Positions 26,413-34,400 of a DNA stretch of 64,000 nt are shown here, piece by piece; positions within the stretch are counted from its first letter, which is position 1; the number at the start of each line of letters is the position of its first letter. Position numbers and translations under genes: made by a program. The DNA is from Lewinellaceae bacterium. GTDB lineage: Bacteria > Bacteroidota > Bacteroidia > Chitinophagales > Saprospiraceae. The DNA lies in the NCBI GenBank assembly GCA_020636075.1, contig JACJYO010000007.1:248001-312000 (forward strand), in the 5' to 3' direction. Under the pieces are notes generated by a model. It was given only the letters and a program-made list of their open reading frames with translations. It was not told where the DNA came from and made no database searches.

Positions 26413-26444
26413 CAAGGATAGGGGCATTGCGGTGAGGATTCCAA
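26413..26444 (-). promoter_or_regulatory. Candidate promoter of the methionine operon
   Basis: On the - strand: TTG at 26444-26442, a 21-base spacer, and TATCCTTG at 26420-26413, one mismatch from TAnnTTTG. Transcription would begin near 26406, giving about 40 nt before the leader peptide. No SAM-riboswitch-like core was recognised between here and metY. Confidence 0.55.
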
Positions 26445-26562
26445 GCCGGTTTCGAAAATTTAAGGATTGCTTAACAGCCTGGGCCGATCAGGTTTCTGAG
26501 ATAACTTCCTGAATTTTAGTGAAATAGGTAGTTTTTGCTTTTGCTGAAAATTTTTGAAAAAA

Positions 26563-27837
26563 TTATCGACTTCCGGAATTGAGCAATACCTCCACGAGGT
26601 TTTTCCAGGAAAACCGTGCCTTTTCTTTTCGAACGCCTGCCTGCATATCTGCGGCCCGGTTGTTTTCAAAAAAATCGCACATAGCTGCTGCGATCAAGGA
26701 GGTTGTAGGGGCGACCCTCGCGGTCGCCCGGTTGAGGTCGGTGGAACCAATATCCTGGGCCGCCGCCGTATCCTGGGCGACCGCAAGGGTCGCCCCTACG
26801 GGGATCACATACCCGGAAACTCCGTGGGTGACAATTTCTGCCAAACCGCCGACGTCGGTGACCACCATTGGCTTTTCAAAATGATAGGCGATTTGTGAAA
26901 TTCCGCTTTGGGTGGCGCTGCGGTAGGGTTGAACGACCAGGTCGGCCGCCGAAAAGAAAAAACGCACCTGATCGGCGGGGATAAAATCGTTGAAAAGGTA
27001 TACACGTGAAGCCAGGTTGTGTCGGTCAAGAATATCCTGGTACGGTTGCCAGTTTTCATAACATTCGCCGGCTACAATCGCGTGAATTTCAGGCGTTTCT
27101 GCCAATGCTTCCAGCAACAGATCCAGCCCCTTGTATGCCCGGATAAAGCCAAAAAAGAGTACCAGTGGCACCTGTTCGGGCAGGCCGAGCTTTTGGCGGG
27201 CTGCTGATTTATCCACCGGATCGCCGTAGTTGTCGTAGATGGGGTGGGGGGCGTAGCGGATGGCCCCACCCCCAACCCCTCCCTCCCTCGGGGGGGAGGG
27301 GTTGGGGGTGGGGCCAAACCCCGGCGTGGCTATCTGTAAGAAGCCCTGAATCTCCTCTCCAACCGAGCGCGACATCACGACAAAATCATCGCAAGCACGC
27401 ACAAAATACCTGGCAAAGGGCCGGTCGCCCGGCCGTTTTTCATGCGGGACGATGTTGTCTACCAGCGCAGTTGTTTTAGTTTTTTTTCTTGAAAACCAAC
27501 GCGCTACGCGCAAAACAGTACCCAGGCAAGGGCCCATGAACGGGAGCCAGAATCGCACGATAATCTGGTCGGGGTATTCACGGGCAATTTGCCGGCCCAC
27601 GGCGAGCCAATTGAATGGATTGATGGAATTTAAACGGGTTTTTATCAGCAACCCGGGCGGCGGCGGGTCGTCGGTAAATTGTGTTTTTCCCGGGAAAAGA
27701 AATGCCGGATATTGGAGATTGAAACTGTAGATAACCACTTCGTGGCCAAGTGTTTGCAGTTCCTGTGCCAGCCGCTCGGAGGAAGCGGCGATGCCGCCGC
27801 GCAGCGGGTGGGCCGGGGAAATAAGCACAATTTTCAT
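26563..27837 (-). CDS. Glycosyltransferase family 4 protein with two in-frame repeat insertions
   Basis: 424 residues, GT-B fold: N-terminal domain with PLRGGIAASSERLA, C-terminal nucleotide-sugar domain with LVLFFGFIRAYKGLDLLLEA, QSGISQIAYHFEKPMVVTDVGGLAEIV. Two stretches do not belong to the family. Residues about 175-192 (GPTPNPSPPREGG) are encoded by a 54-bp palindrome, and about 347-378 (GATLAVAQ ... ATARVAPTTS) by a GTAGGGGCGACC element. Without them the protein would be about 374 residues, the usual size. Both lie in probable loops, before the second domain and after the donor site. It overlaps the GT2 gene by 4 bases and probably adds a sugar to a lipid-linked glycan in the cytoplasm. 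Confidence 0.88.
   Translation of the reverse strand: MKIVLISPAHPLRGGIAASSERLAQELQTLGHEVVIYSFNLQYPAFLFPGKTQFTDDPPPPGLLIKTRLNSINPFNWLAVGRQIAREYPDQIIVRFWLPFMGPCLGTVLRVARWFSRKKTKTTALVDNIVPHEKRPGDRPFARYFVRACDDFVVMSRSVGEEIQGFLQIATPGFGPTPNPSPPREGGVGGGAIRYAPHPIYDNYGDPVDKSAARQKLGLPEQVPLVLFFGFIRAYKGLDLLLEALAETPEIHAIVAGECYENWQPYQDILDRHNLASRVYLFNDFIPADQVRFFFSAADLVVQPYRSATQSGISQIAYHFEKPMVVTDVGGLAEIVTHGVSGYVIPVGATLAVAQDTAAAQDIGSTDLNRATARVAPTTSLIAAAMCDFFENNRAADMQAGVRKEKARFSWKNLVEVLLNSGSR
26705..26799. repeat. Inverted-repeat element, GTAGGGGCGACC family, copy 2, inside a gene
   Basis: Arms 26705-26729 and 26775-26799 (25 bp, one mismatch) around a 45-base centre. The arms match those at 613-742. The whole element is read through in the glycosyltransferase frame without a stop, giving GATLAVAQ and ATARVAPTTS on the - strand. 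Confidence 0.85.
27262..27315. repeat. 54-bp palindrome inside the glycosyltransferase gene
   Basis: Perfect 22-bp arms (27262-27283 and 27294-27315, starting GGCCCCACCCCCAACCCC) around a 10-base G/C loop. It is translated in frame as GPTPNPSPPREGG in the - strand gene. No other full copy is in the window; a short CCCCCACC/GGTGGGGG hairpin at 52429-52447 is only superficially similar. Confidence 0.85.
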
Positions 27838-28766
27838 AACTCTTTCTCTACCAGATACTCGTTCCGGCTGCTGGAGTTCCGGTTGACAATTTCGGCGATG
27901 AACCCGGTCAAAAACAATTGCGTCCCAACGATCAGTGCCAAAATGCCAAAATAGAACAGGGGGCGATCGGCAATACCGTATTCTTTATACACGATTTTAG
28001 CCCAACTGAGATATGCCAGGAAAACAAAGCCCGCCAGAAAACTGAGTACGCCAAGTGTGCCGAAAAAGTGCATGGGCCGTTTGCCGAATTTTCCCACAAA
28101 ATATACCGAGAGCAGGTCAAGAAAGCCATTGATGTAGCGCTCCCAGCCGTATTTTGAATGGCCGTATTGCCGGGCCCTGTGCTCCACAACTTTTTCGCCG
28201 ATCTTGGTAAATCCGGCCCATTTGGCCAGTACCGGTATCCAGCGGTGCATTTCACCATATACCTCAACGGCTTTCACCACAGGCAGGCGGTAGGCTTTGA
28301 GGCCGCAATTGAAATCGTGAAGTTTTATGCCGCTCATAGCACTGGCCACAGCGTTGAACAACTTGCTGGGCAGGCGTTTTTCCAGCGGATCGTGCCGTTT
28401 CTTTTTCCAGCCACTCACGAGGTCGAAGCCTTCTTCGGTGATCAGGCGGTAAAGTTCAGGAATTTCGTCGGGGCTGTCCTGCAAGTCGGCATCCATGGTA
28501 ATCACAACCTGGCCTCGTGCCGCCTGAAAGCCCACATGCAGGGCTGCGGATTTGCCGTAGTTGCGGCGAAATTTAATCGCGCGCACATTCGTATTGCCAG
28601 CTTGGAGTTGTTCGATGACCGCCCAGGAGTTGTCGGTGCTGCCATCGTCGACAAAAATAATTTCATAAGTGAAACCCGCTTGCTCCACCACACGACGGAT
28701 CCAGGCTTCGAGCTCGATCAGGCTCTCGGCTTCATTTTTTAGTGGAATGACGATGGATACGTTCAT
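27834..28766 (-). CDS. Glycosyltransferase family 2, polyprenyl-phosphate type, membrane-bound
   Basis: 310 residues. GT-A domain of the DPM1/GtrB/ArnC class: SIVIPLKNEAESL, IIFVDDGSTDNSW, VITMDADLQDSPDEIPEL (metal-binding Asp pair), then two hydrophobic C-terminal segments (about residues 232-255 and 268-292). Such proteins transfer a sugar from a nucleotide donor to polyprenyl phosphate at the inner membrane for use in periplasmic glycan modification. Its end overlaps the start of the GT4 gene (ATGA), so the two act in one operon. The GT39 enzyme at 53-54.6 kb could use such a lipid-linked sugar, but no linkage is shown. Confidence 0.92.
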   Translation of the reverse strand: MNVSIVIPLKNEAESLIELEAWIRRVVEQAGFTYEIIFVDDGSTDNSWAVIEQLQAGNTNVRAIKFRRNYGKSAALHVGFQAARGQVVITMDADLQDSPDEIPELYRLITEEGFDLVSGWKKKRHDPLEKRLPSKLFNAVASAMSGIKLHDFNCGLKAYRLPVVKAVEVYGEMHRWIPVLAKWAGFTKIGEKVVEHRARQYGHSKYGWERYINGFLDLLSVYFVGKFGKRPMHFFGTLGVLSFLAGFVFLAYLSWAKIVYKEYGIADRPLFYFGILALIVGTQLFLTGFIAEIVNRNSSSRNEYLVEKEL

Positions 28767-28787
28767 TTTATGGGACTTTACTTGGTG

Positions 28788-28862
28788 TTTTCACCACGGA
28801 GACATGGAGAATACGGAGGTTCAACTTTTTGAATTAATAACTCCGTGTCTCCGTGGTGAAAA
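28788..28862. repeat. Fold-back repeat, CCACGGAG family
   Basis: Left arm 28788-28818 (TTTTCACCACGGAGACATGG and on) is mirrored by CTCCGTGTCTCCGTGGTGAAAA at 28841-28862; a partial third copy follows to about 28880. It lies between trmH and the GT2 gene, upstream of the latter's start. Confidence 0.78.
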
Positions 28863-28890
28863 TCTCCGTGGTGAAAATCTCAATGGCATG

Positions 28891-29634
28891 TTACAAATCA
28901 AATTTAGTTTGTGGATTTGGTCGAATTCGTTTTTTCTTTCGCCCTGGCACATGCTCTTCCCGCGCGACAAACACCGGGAGCAATGCCGCCGAATCTTTAC
29001 TGACCGGTATGGCAAACCGCCGCGGCCAGGATTTACCGGCAAGCATATTTTCCCAGCGGTTGTACAATTGGGCCTGTTGGTCTTGGCTGAGGCGTGGATG
29101 TTCATCGTAAAAACCTTTTGCAGCGCGTTGGCGGCGGGCTTCGTACAACGAGACGGCACAGGCAACCGAGATGTTGAGGCTTTCGGTAAAACCCACTTGC
29201 GGGATCAGAAAATTTCCATCGGCCATTTCAAGTGCTTCGGCCGTAACGCCTTCATCTTCATTGCCGAAAAGCAAGGCGGTTGGTACCGTCAGGTCCAGAT
29301 CGTAGAGCGAAGTGCTTTCCTCGCCGAGGCGGGTGACCAGAATTCGATTGTAACGCTCACGAACACGTTTAAAGCACTCTTCCAGATCATCAAACACGTA
29401 AAAGTCGATCCATTTAAAAGCACCGCCCGAGGTCTTTTTACCCATTTTGAGGCCGCGTTTTTTTAAATAGTCTGTGGTGTACACCACAAATATTTCGCGC
29501 ACGCCCACGGCATCGCATGAGCGCAACACGGCGCTGATGTTTAACGGGTCGAAGATGTTTTCCAATACTACAGTCAAATCAGGTTGGCTGCGGCGGATCA
29601 CTTCCCGGATTCGATGTTCGCGTGATGGTGTCAT
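28891..29634 (-). CDS. trmH: tRNA/rRNA 2'-O-methyltransferase, TrmH (SpoU) family
   Basis: 247 residues. SPOUT-fold signatures: NIFDPLNISAVLRSCDA (motif 1 with the catalytic Arg), ALLFGNEDEGV (motif 2) and IPQVGFTESLNISVA (motif 3). The basic C-terminal tail (PGRKKKRIRP) fits RNA binding. TrmH proper methylates Gm18 of tRNA with SAM, and length and motifs favour TrmH over the longer RlmB group. The exact target RNA is inferred. It is a single gene with its own gap upstream. Confidence 0.9.
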   Translation of the reverse strand: MTPSREHRIREVIRRSQPDLTVVLENIFDPLNISAVLRSCDAVGVREIFVVYTTDYLKKRGLKMGKKTSGGAFKWIDFYVFDDLEECFKRVRERYNRILVTRLGEESTSLYDLDLTVPTALLFGNEDEGVTAEALEMADGNFLIPQVGFTESLNISVACAVSLYEARRQRAAKGFYDEHPRLSQDQQAQLYNRWENMLAGKSWPRRFAIPVSKDSAALLPVFVAREEHVPGRKKKRIRPNPQTKFDL

Positions 29635-29751
29635 GTGTCGCCGGCTGTTAGCCAGCGGATATAATTTGAACGTTTAAAAACCCAAAACCAAATTATACGG
29701 GTAATGCAGATGCCGTATTTAAAGGTGAAAATACTAAAAAGGCGGAGCAGA

Positions 29752-30237
29752 TCAATTGCCGCTGCCAGCCAGGCGTTTGGCTTCCTCGCGCATTTGTTCC
29801 ATCAGCTTTTTAGTGTTTTCAGCGCCGGTAGCATAATTTTTAATGGTAGGTGCAATGGAATCGTAGTGCATTTGGGCTTGTTCAGCATTGAGGCCGCCGC
29901 TTTGCATATTCGTATTAATATCGGTGAGCTCGGGGATAACCCGGTCGTACATCATAAGCATGGCGCCCGTTTTAGATTCAAATATTTCCACTTTTCTAAG
30001 CAGTTCGGAAAAGCCGGAATTAGGATCGGCTTTTACATCTTCCGGAATATTATTCAATTCAGTCCGAAGATCGTTAACCTGATTATTAGCGTCGACAACA
30101 GTTTGTCGTGCGGTGTTCAGGTTGCCAATTTCGGTGCTCAACTGAGTATTGAAGTCGGAACTTTTAGGAGCGCTTTCCTGACACTGTGTACCCAGGATGA
30201 TTGCGATAAAGGCAAGAGTGAAAATACCATTTTTCAT
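29752..30237 (-). CDS. Small exported helical protein, function unknown
   Basis: 161 residues, not recognised as a known family. An N-terminal signal peptide (MKNGIFTLAFIAIILG) is followed by a Cys at residue 19; the preceding residues GTQ do not make a canonical lipobox, so lipidation is uncertain. The rest is hydrophilic and helical, with heptad-like spacing (about residues 30-70 and 120-155), suggesting a coiled coil in the periplasm. A -7 element TACCTTTG lies about 60 bases upstream of its start. It has no operon partner. Confidence 0.65.
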   Translation of the reverse strand: MKNGIFTLAFIAIILGTQCQESAPKSSDFNTQLSTEIGNLNTARQTVVDANNQVNDLRTELNNIPEDVKADPNSGFSELLRKVEIFESKTGAMLMMYDRVIPELTDINTNMQSGGLNAEQAQMHYDSIAPTIKNYATGAENTKKLMEQMREEAKRLAGSGN

Positions 30238-30294
30238 TGATGATCAATTTTTAAGTACGTTGTAAATAAGTTTGGGTCGAATGTTGTAAAGGCG

Positions 30295-30302
30295 CAAAGG
30301 TA
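30295..30302 (-). promoter_or_regulatory. -7 element of the small exported protein
   Basis: The - strand reads TACCTTTG, an exact TAnnTTTG match; transcription would start near 30288, about 50 nt before the start codon. No matching -33 TTTG was found at 19 nt. Confidence 0.5.
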
Positions 30303-30541
30303 TAACGCTACGGACTTTTTCCCGTAAAAACGTCAAAAGGGGCTGAGGCAACTAGATTCTCCGACAAACAGAACAAGTCAGGCAGCGTATTGGTATTTTG
30401 ATTTATCTTTAACAGGAAAATATTCCGTTGCGATTTATATCGACAAGTGCTTTTAGGTGGAGTTCCGGTTGGTAGATTCCCGATATTTAGCCGCTCAAAC
30501 ATATTTTAGTTATTCAAAAAGTGAAAAAAAAAGCAAGAGGA

Positions 30542-30571
30542 ATTGATTATTTCAAAAGTTGTTTACTTTTG
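30542..30571 (+). promoter_or_regulatory. Promoter of the leader and surface-protein locus
   Basis: TTG at 30543-30545, an 18-base spacer, and TACTTTTG at 30564-30571, matching TAnnTTTG. A start near 30578 gives a leader of about 215 nt to the small ORF at 30795. Confidence 0.65.
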
Positions 30572-30794
30572 CAAGTGGCTTGAGCGATTCCAAATATTTT
30601 TTTTGTCGCAAATGTGGTTTTTGAAAAATTTGGAGTGCTTTTTGTTACAAACTTAGTTTAATCCAATTATTCAGGTTTCCGGAAAAGTAAACGGAATCAA
30701 ATGCTTCCGTTCCAATCATAATCTTGAAAGTAAAGCATCCGAAAAGTATTGAGTGTTTGATTCGATTTTGAACAGCGCTCAGGTTTCTGATCTC

Positions 30795-30845
30795 ATGAAA
30801 GTTATCTCTACAGCTCTAGCAACGTATTTCTTATTCATACGATGA
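30795..30845 (+). CDS. Sixteen-residue upstream ORF overlapping a terminator
   Basis: Encodes MKVISTALATYFLFIR, then TGA. The stop codon is the first part of the terminator stem at 30843-30858, so a ribosome ending here would melt or mask the hairpin. It could be a leader peptide. Its composition (Thr, Phe, Leu, Ile) does not point to one amino acid, and the genes downstream are not biosynthetic. Whether it is translated is not known. Confidence 0.4.
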   Translation: MKVISTALATYFLFIR

Positions 30846-30891
30846 AGCATTCAGTGCACGATGTACCTGCACTGGATGCTTCATTTTTTTT
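30843..30891 (+). terminator. Strong intrinsic terminator just before the secreted-protein gene
   Basis: Arms TGAAGCATTCAGTGCA (30843-30858) and TGCACTGGATGCTTCA (30868-30883) pair over 16 bases with one G-U, loop of nine, followed by eight T. It ends 24 bases before the ATG at 30916. Bases 30700-30707 (AATGCTTC) are perfectly complementary to 30844-30851 and could compete as an antiterminator. Confidence 0.85.
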
Positions 30892-30915
30892 CACATTTCA
30901 CCAAACGTATTTATT

Positions 30916-31374
30916 ATGAATCAATTTATTGCAAACCAAACTAAAGCACGGGTTGTGCGCTTGCTTGGTGGCGCAGCATTATCCATGCTGTTCGTGCTCT
31001 TGGCCAGTACGACATCCTGGGGCCAAGAAAGCCAGGTCCCCGTGGGCTCTGTGCCGCCTGCCTTTACCGACCTGGCAGGAAAACTGGGGGTGACCCCTTA
31101 CGCGTTCAACAAATGGAACGATGCAGTAGCATTAACTAAAATTAATGCTGAAGTGAATACGCTGCAACCCATGGTTGCCGACGGTACCGCTTCTGCTGCT
31201 CAGGTTCTGAAGTATGCTTACTATTCGAATGTCACGAATGATGTTACGAAGTACAGCATCGGTTTGGAATATTCCATGCTTTCACAACTGAGACGCACAC
31301 ACGCACAAATCAAATCGACATTGCCCACAACGCAGCTTGCTGCTATTTACAACGGCTTGGTCAACATCCTGTAA
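30916..31374 (+). CDS. Secreted protein of unknown function upstream of the giant surface protein
   Basis: 152 residues with a long signal peptide (hydrophobic core about residues 17-31, cleavage near TSWGQ). The mature part of about 115 residues is mainly helical, with no Cys and no T9SS sorting domain, and was not recognised. Codon choice is like that of the giant gene 107 bases downstream, and no terminator lies between, so the two may be co-transcribed from the promoter at 30542. It could be a periplasmic partner of the giant protein, but that is only inferred from position. Confidence 0.7.
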   Translation: MNQFIANQTKARVVRLLGGAALSMLFVLLASTTSWGQESQVPVGSVPPAFTDLAGKLGVTPYAFNKWNDAVALTKINAEVNTLQPMVADGTASAAQVLKYAYYSNVTNDVTKYSIGLEYSMLSQLRRTHAQIKSTLPTTQLAAIYNGLVNIL

Positions 31375-31481
31375 ATGAAGTGCGTGCGGTACTTTAATCC
31401 TGAAATTCCACTGTGCTTTTTTCCAATTTGGTTTTTACGCAATTTCTAAACTTTTTTATTTATCCAATAACATTACATCTC

Positions 31482-34400
31482 ATGAAAAAAGGTACACTCA
31501 ACCTGATACCAGTGGTGTTGAATCGGAGCCTGTTGGCCTTGTTCATGCTATTGGGATGTTCTACGGTTGCATTGGCTACTTATTCGACTAATGTAACCAC
31601 TTCAACCCCAACTTATACCGCCGGTCAGGTGAATACGTTCAACTTTACAGTGACGGTCACTACAGATGGTACCATTGAATATGTGGATCAGATTCGATTC
31701 ACCTTTCCGGGAACATTGACGGTCGGCGCTGCTACCGGCCCCGAGCCCTATCTTTTCTGTGGCGGCGGCCAGGGCAATAAAACTATTGCCGGCAATGTTG
31801 TTCGTTGGGACACACCGGGCGGCCCTGGTTCGTTCTGCGGTGCATTCGCTACAGGTGGATACAACTTCTCTGTGGATATCGATATCCCGGCCGGCTTCTC
31901 CGGTCCGCTCAACCTGACTATGACAACCTCCGGTGACGGATGGCCATCCGGTTCGATCACTGTGATCGATCTTCCGGTTACGATCAACCAACTCCTTCCT
32001 CCCGAGCCTTGCGTGTTCCACTGCCCGACGAACATGACGTTCAATCTGGCTCCGGGTGAATGTCGTATCTCCGTTCCATACACTACGCCGTATTTTACCG
32101 GCGACTGTCTGGTTCCGATCGAAGGTCCGTTCTCCTTGACACAAAACCTGAACACGATGATCGTTCAGGATGCTCTGGACTGCACTGCTGGTACACCAAC
32201 CAGTCAGTGGCGCGCTTATAACGCACTTCAGGGTGATTTTACCATAAATACTGTACGTCTCGGTACATTTTTCGCTGGTACCGTACAAGTATTTATTTAC
32301 TCGTATACTGGTGTAGTTGGCGCTACTACGCTTGATTTAGCGCAAATGACCCTGTTAGGACAATCGAACGCAGCTGCAGCTCCAGGCGGGCAGCAAATTT
32401 ATGCGATCAACCTTCCGACACCGGTTACGGTTCCTGCTGGTACGGCCTTTGTTGTTGAAGCCCGCAGAACTGCTGCAGGTGGCTTTGCCGTTGCCGGTAA
32501 CTACGGCGGTGAAACTGGCCCGAGTTATATTTCATGCCCGACTCTGGGTATTGTTGCGCCTCAAACCTATGCCAGTGTTGGTTTTGGCTTTATTCACGTG
32601 ATTCAAATTCTTGAAGGTACCCAGTTGCAATTGCTTCCGGGTGTTGTGACGCAAACTTCGGGTCTGCCCAGTGGCGCTGAATTTGAGCGCGGCACGACAG
32701 AAAACTGCTATGAGCTTGGAAACCCGGTTACCGGTGAAGTGCTCGAAAGCTGCTGCTTCAGCATCACGGTTAATGAATATGCCAATCCGATCAGCTCGCT
32801 GGTTTGTAATGACCTGGTTCAGATTTCGCTTGACGCGAATTGCTCGGCTGTTCTCAACGCCGACCAAATCCTTGAAGGTGGTCCTTATGGCTGTTATGAC
32901 GATTATATCGTTGAATTAGATAAAACGGCTCCGTTTGGTAACGGCCCGTGGTTGCCTGCAGTGTTGGGCCCGCAAGATGTGGGTAAAACATACCAGGTGC
33001 GTGTAACTGACCCTGACACCGGCAACAAATGCTGGGGTAATTTGAAGGTAGAAGACAAACTGCCTCCGGTACTCGTTTGCCAAAATGTAGACGTTCCGTG
33101 TAATGTTACTGGTCTGCCGGGAGAAAATGTGGCTATGACTGCAGATGCAGCATTCCCCACATTTAACAGTGCAACTGGAACGACAACCAGAACTACGGAT
33201 GTCAATATTACTACAATGTCACAGATCACTGGTCTTACTGTGACGTTCAATACCACCCATACTTGGGTAGGCGATATCGATGCAAGACTTACTGCACCAA
33301 ACGGTACTACAATTGTTTTGTTTGACCGCCCAGGTTTCCCTGCGGGAGGTGTATTTGGTTGTGATGGTGATGGCATGGCCGTTGTCTTTAATGATAATGC
33401 TGCCTTGACTGCTGCTGATTTGGAAAATACCTGTAATGCGGCTGTTCCAACTATTTCCGGAACTTATCAAGCTGTTGGTTCACTGGCTTCCTTAGTAGCT
33501 GGCGGTGTTAATGGTACTTGGACGCTTGCAGTTCAGGACTTTGTTGCTGGCGATGATGGCACCTTCAATGTTACGCTCAATATCCAAGGAATCGGCCCGA
33601 TTGCATTCCCGAATAGCTTGCAGCAAAATGTCAATGTGTTTGCGAATGGTCAGGCTTGTTATACAGTAACAGCGGGTACTGGTACACCGGTACTGGAGCC
33701 CTGCTCTGCTGCTTCACTTTGCTACCTGGATACCGAAGTTTCCCAGAATTGTGCTTCTGGTCTGACGAAGATCATCAACCGCAAATGGACGGCCACGGAT
33801 GCCAGCGGTAACACCGCTACCTGCATTCAGCAGATTCGCTTCCTGCGTCCGACTCTGGATGATCTTGTACTGCCACCGAACTATGATGACGTAGATGAGC
33901 CTTCCCTGCCTTGCAGCGGTCTTAGCCCGAATCAGATCACACCTGGCTACCTCGAAGGTATTGGCCTGCAAGGCTATCCTTATGTCTTTGGCGCGCCTGA
34001 TGGTTGCAATATTGGCTGGACCTACGAAGATGCTGTGATTGGAGTTTGTGATGGTACGTACAAAATCCGTCGCAAATGGACAATCATCGACTGGTGTTCT
34101 GGTACTGATTTTGAGCACAACCAGATTATCAAAGTAGCCGACCACGCAGGTCCGACTTTCGACTGCCCGGCGAATATCACGGTAAGCACCGATCCGTTTA
34201 CCTGCTGTGCTACGGTTGACCTTCCGGACTTTATTGCTTCGGACAACTGCTCGCGCATCAAAAAGATTACTGCAATGGTAACGGTAATTGACCCGCAAAC
34301 GGGCCAGGTGCTGAATATGTACAACGTAGGTGGATCGATGAGTTCCTTCCCGGGCAACAACCTGTGGGAGCCGGACACGATGGTAAATGTAGGCTCGACG

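Larger units (their letters stand above)
30238..30915. other. 678-base AT-rich regulatory region between divergent units
   Basis: It holds the -7 element of the leftward small protein (30295-30302), a rightward promoter (30542-30571), a leader of about 210 nt, a 16-codon ORF (30795-30845) and a strong terminator (30843-30891), only 24 bases before the next gene. A leftward frame of 64 codons (30502-30308) has no supporting features. Nothing else was recognised. Confidence 0.6.

Noticed and set aside
26229..26444. SAM riboswitch ahead of metY
   Set aside because: No SAM-I, SAM-II or SAM/SAH core was recognised; the leader ORF and terminator explain the region better. A covariance-model search would settle it.
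30308..30502. Small leftward gene of 64 codons
   Set aside because: No start context, no signal peptide or domain, and its composition is like that of the AT-rich spacer.
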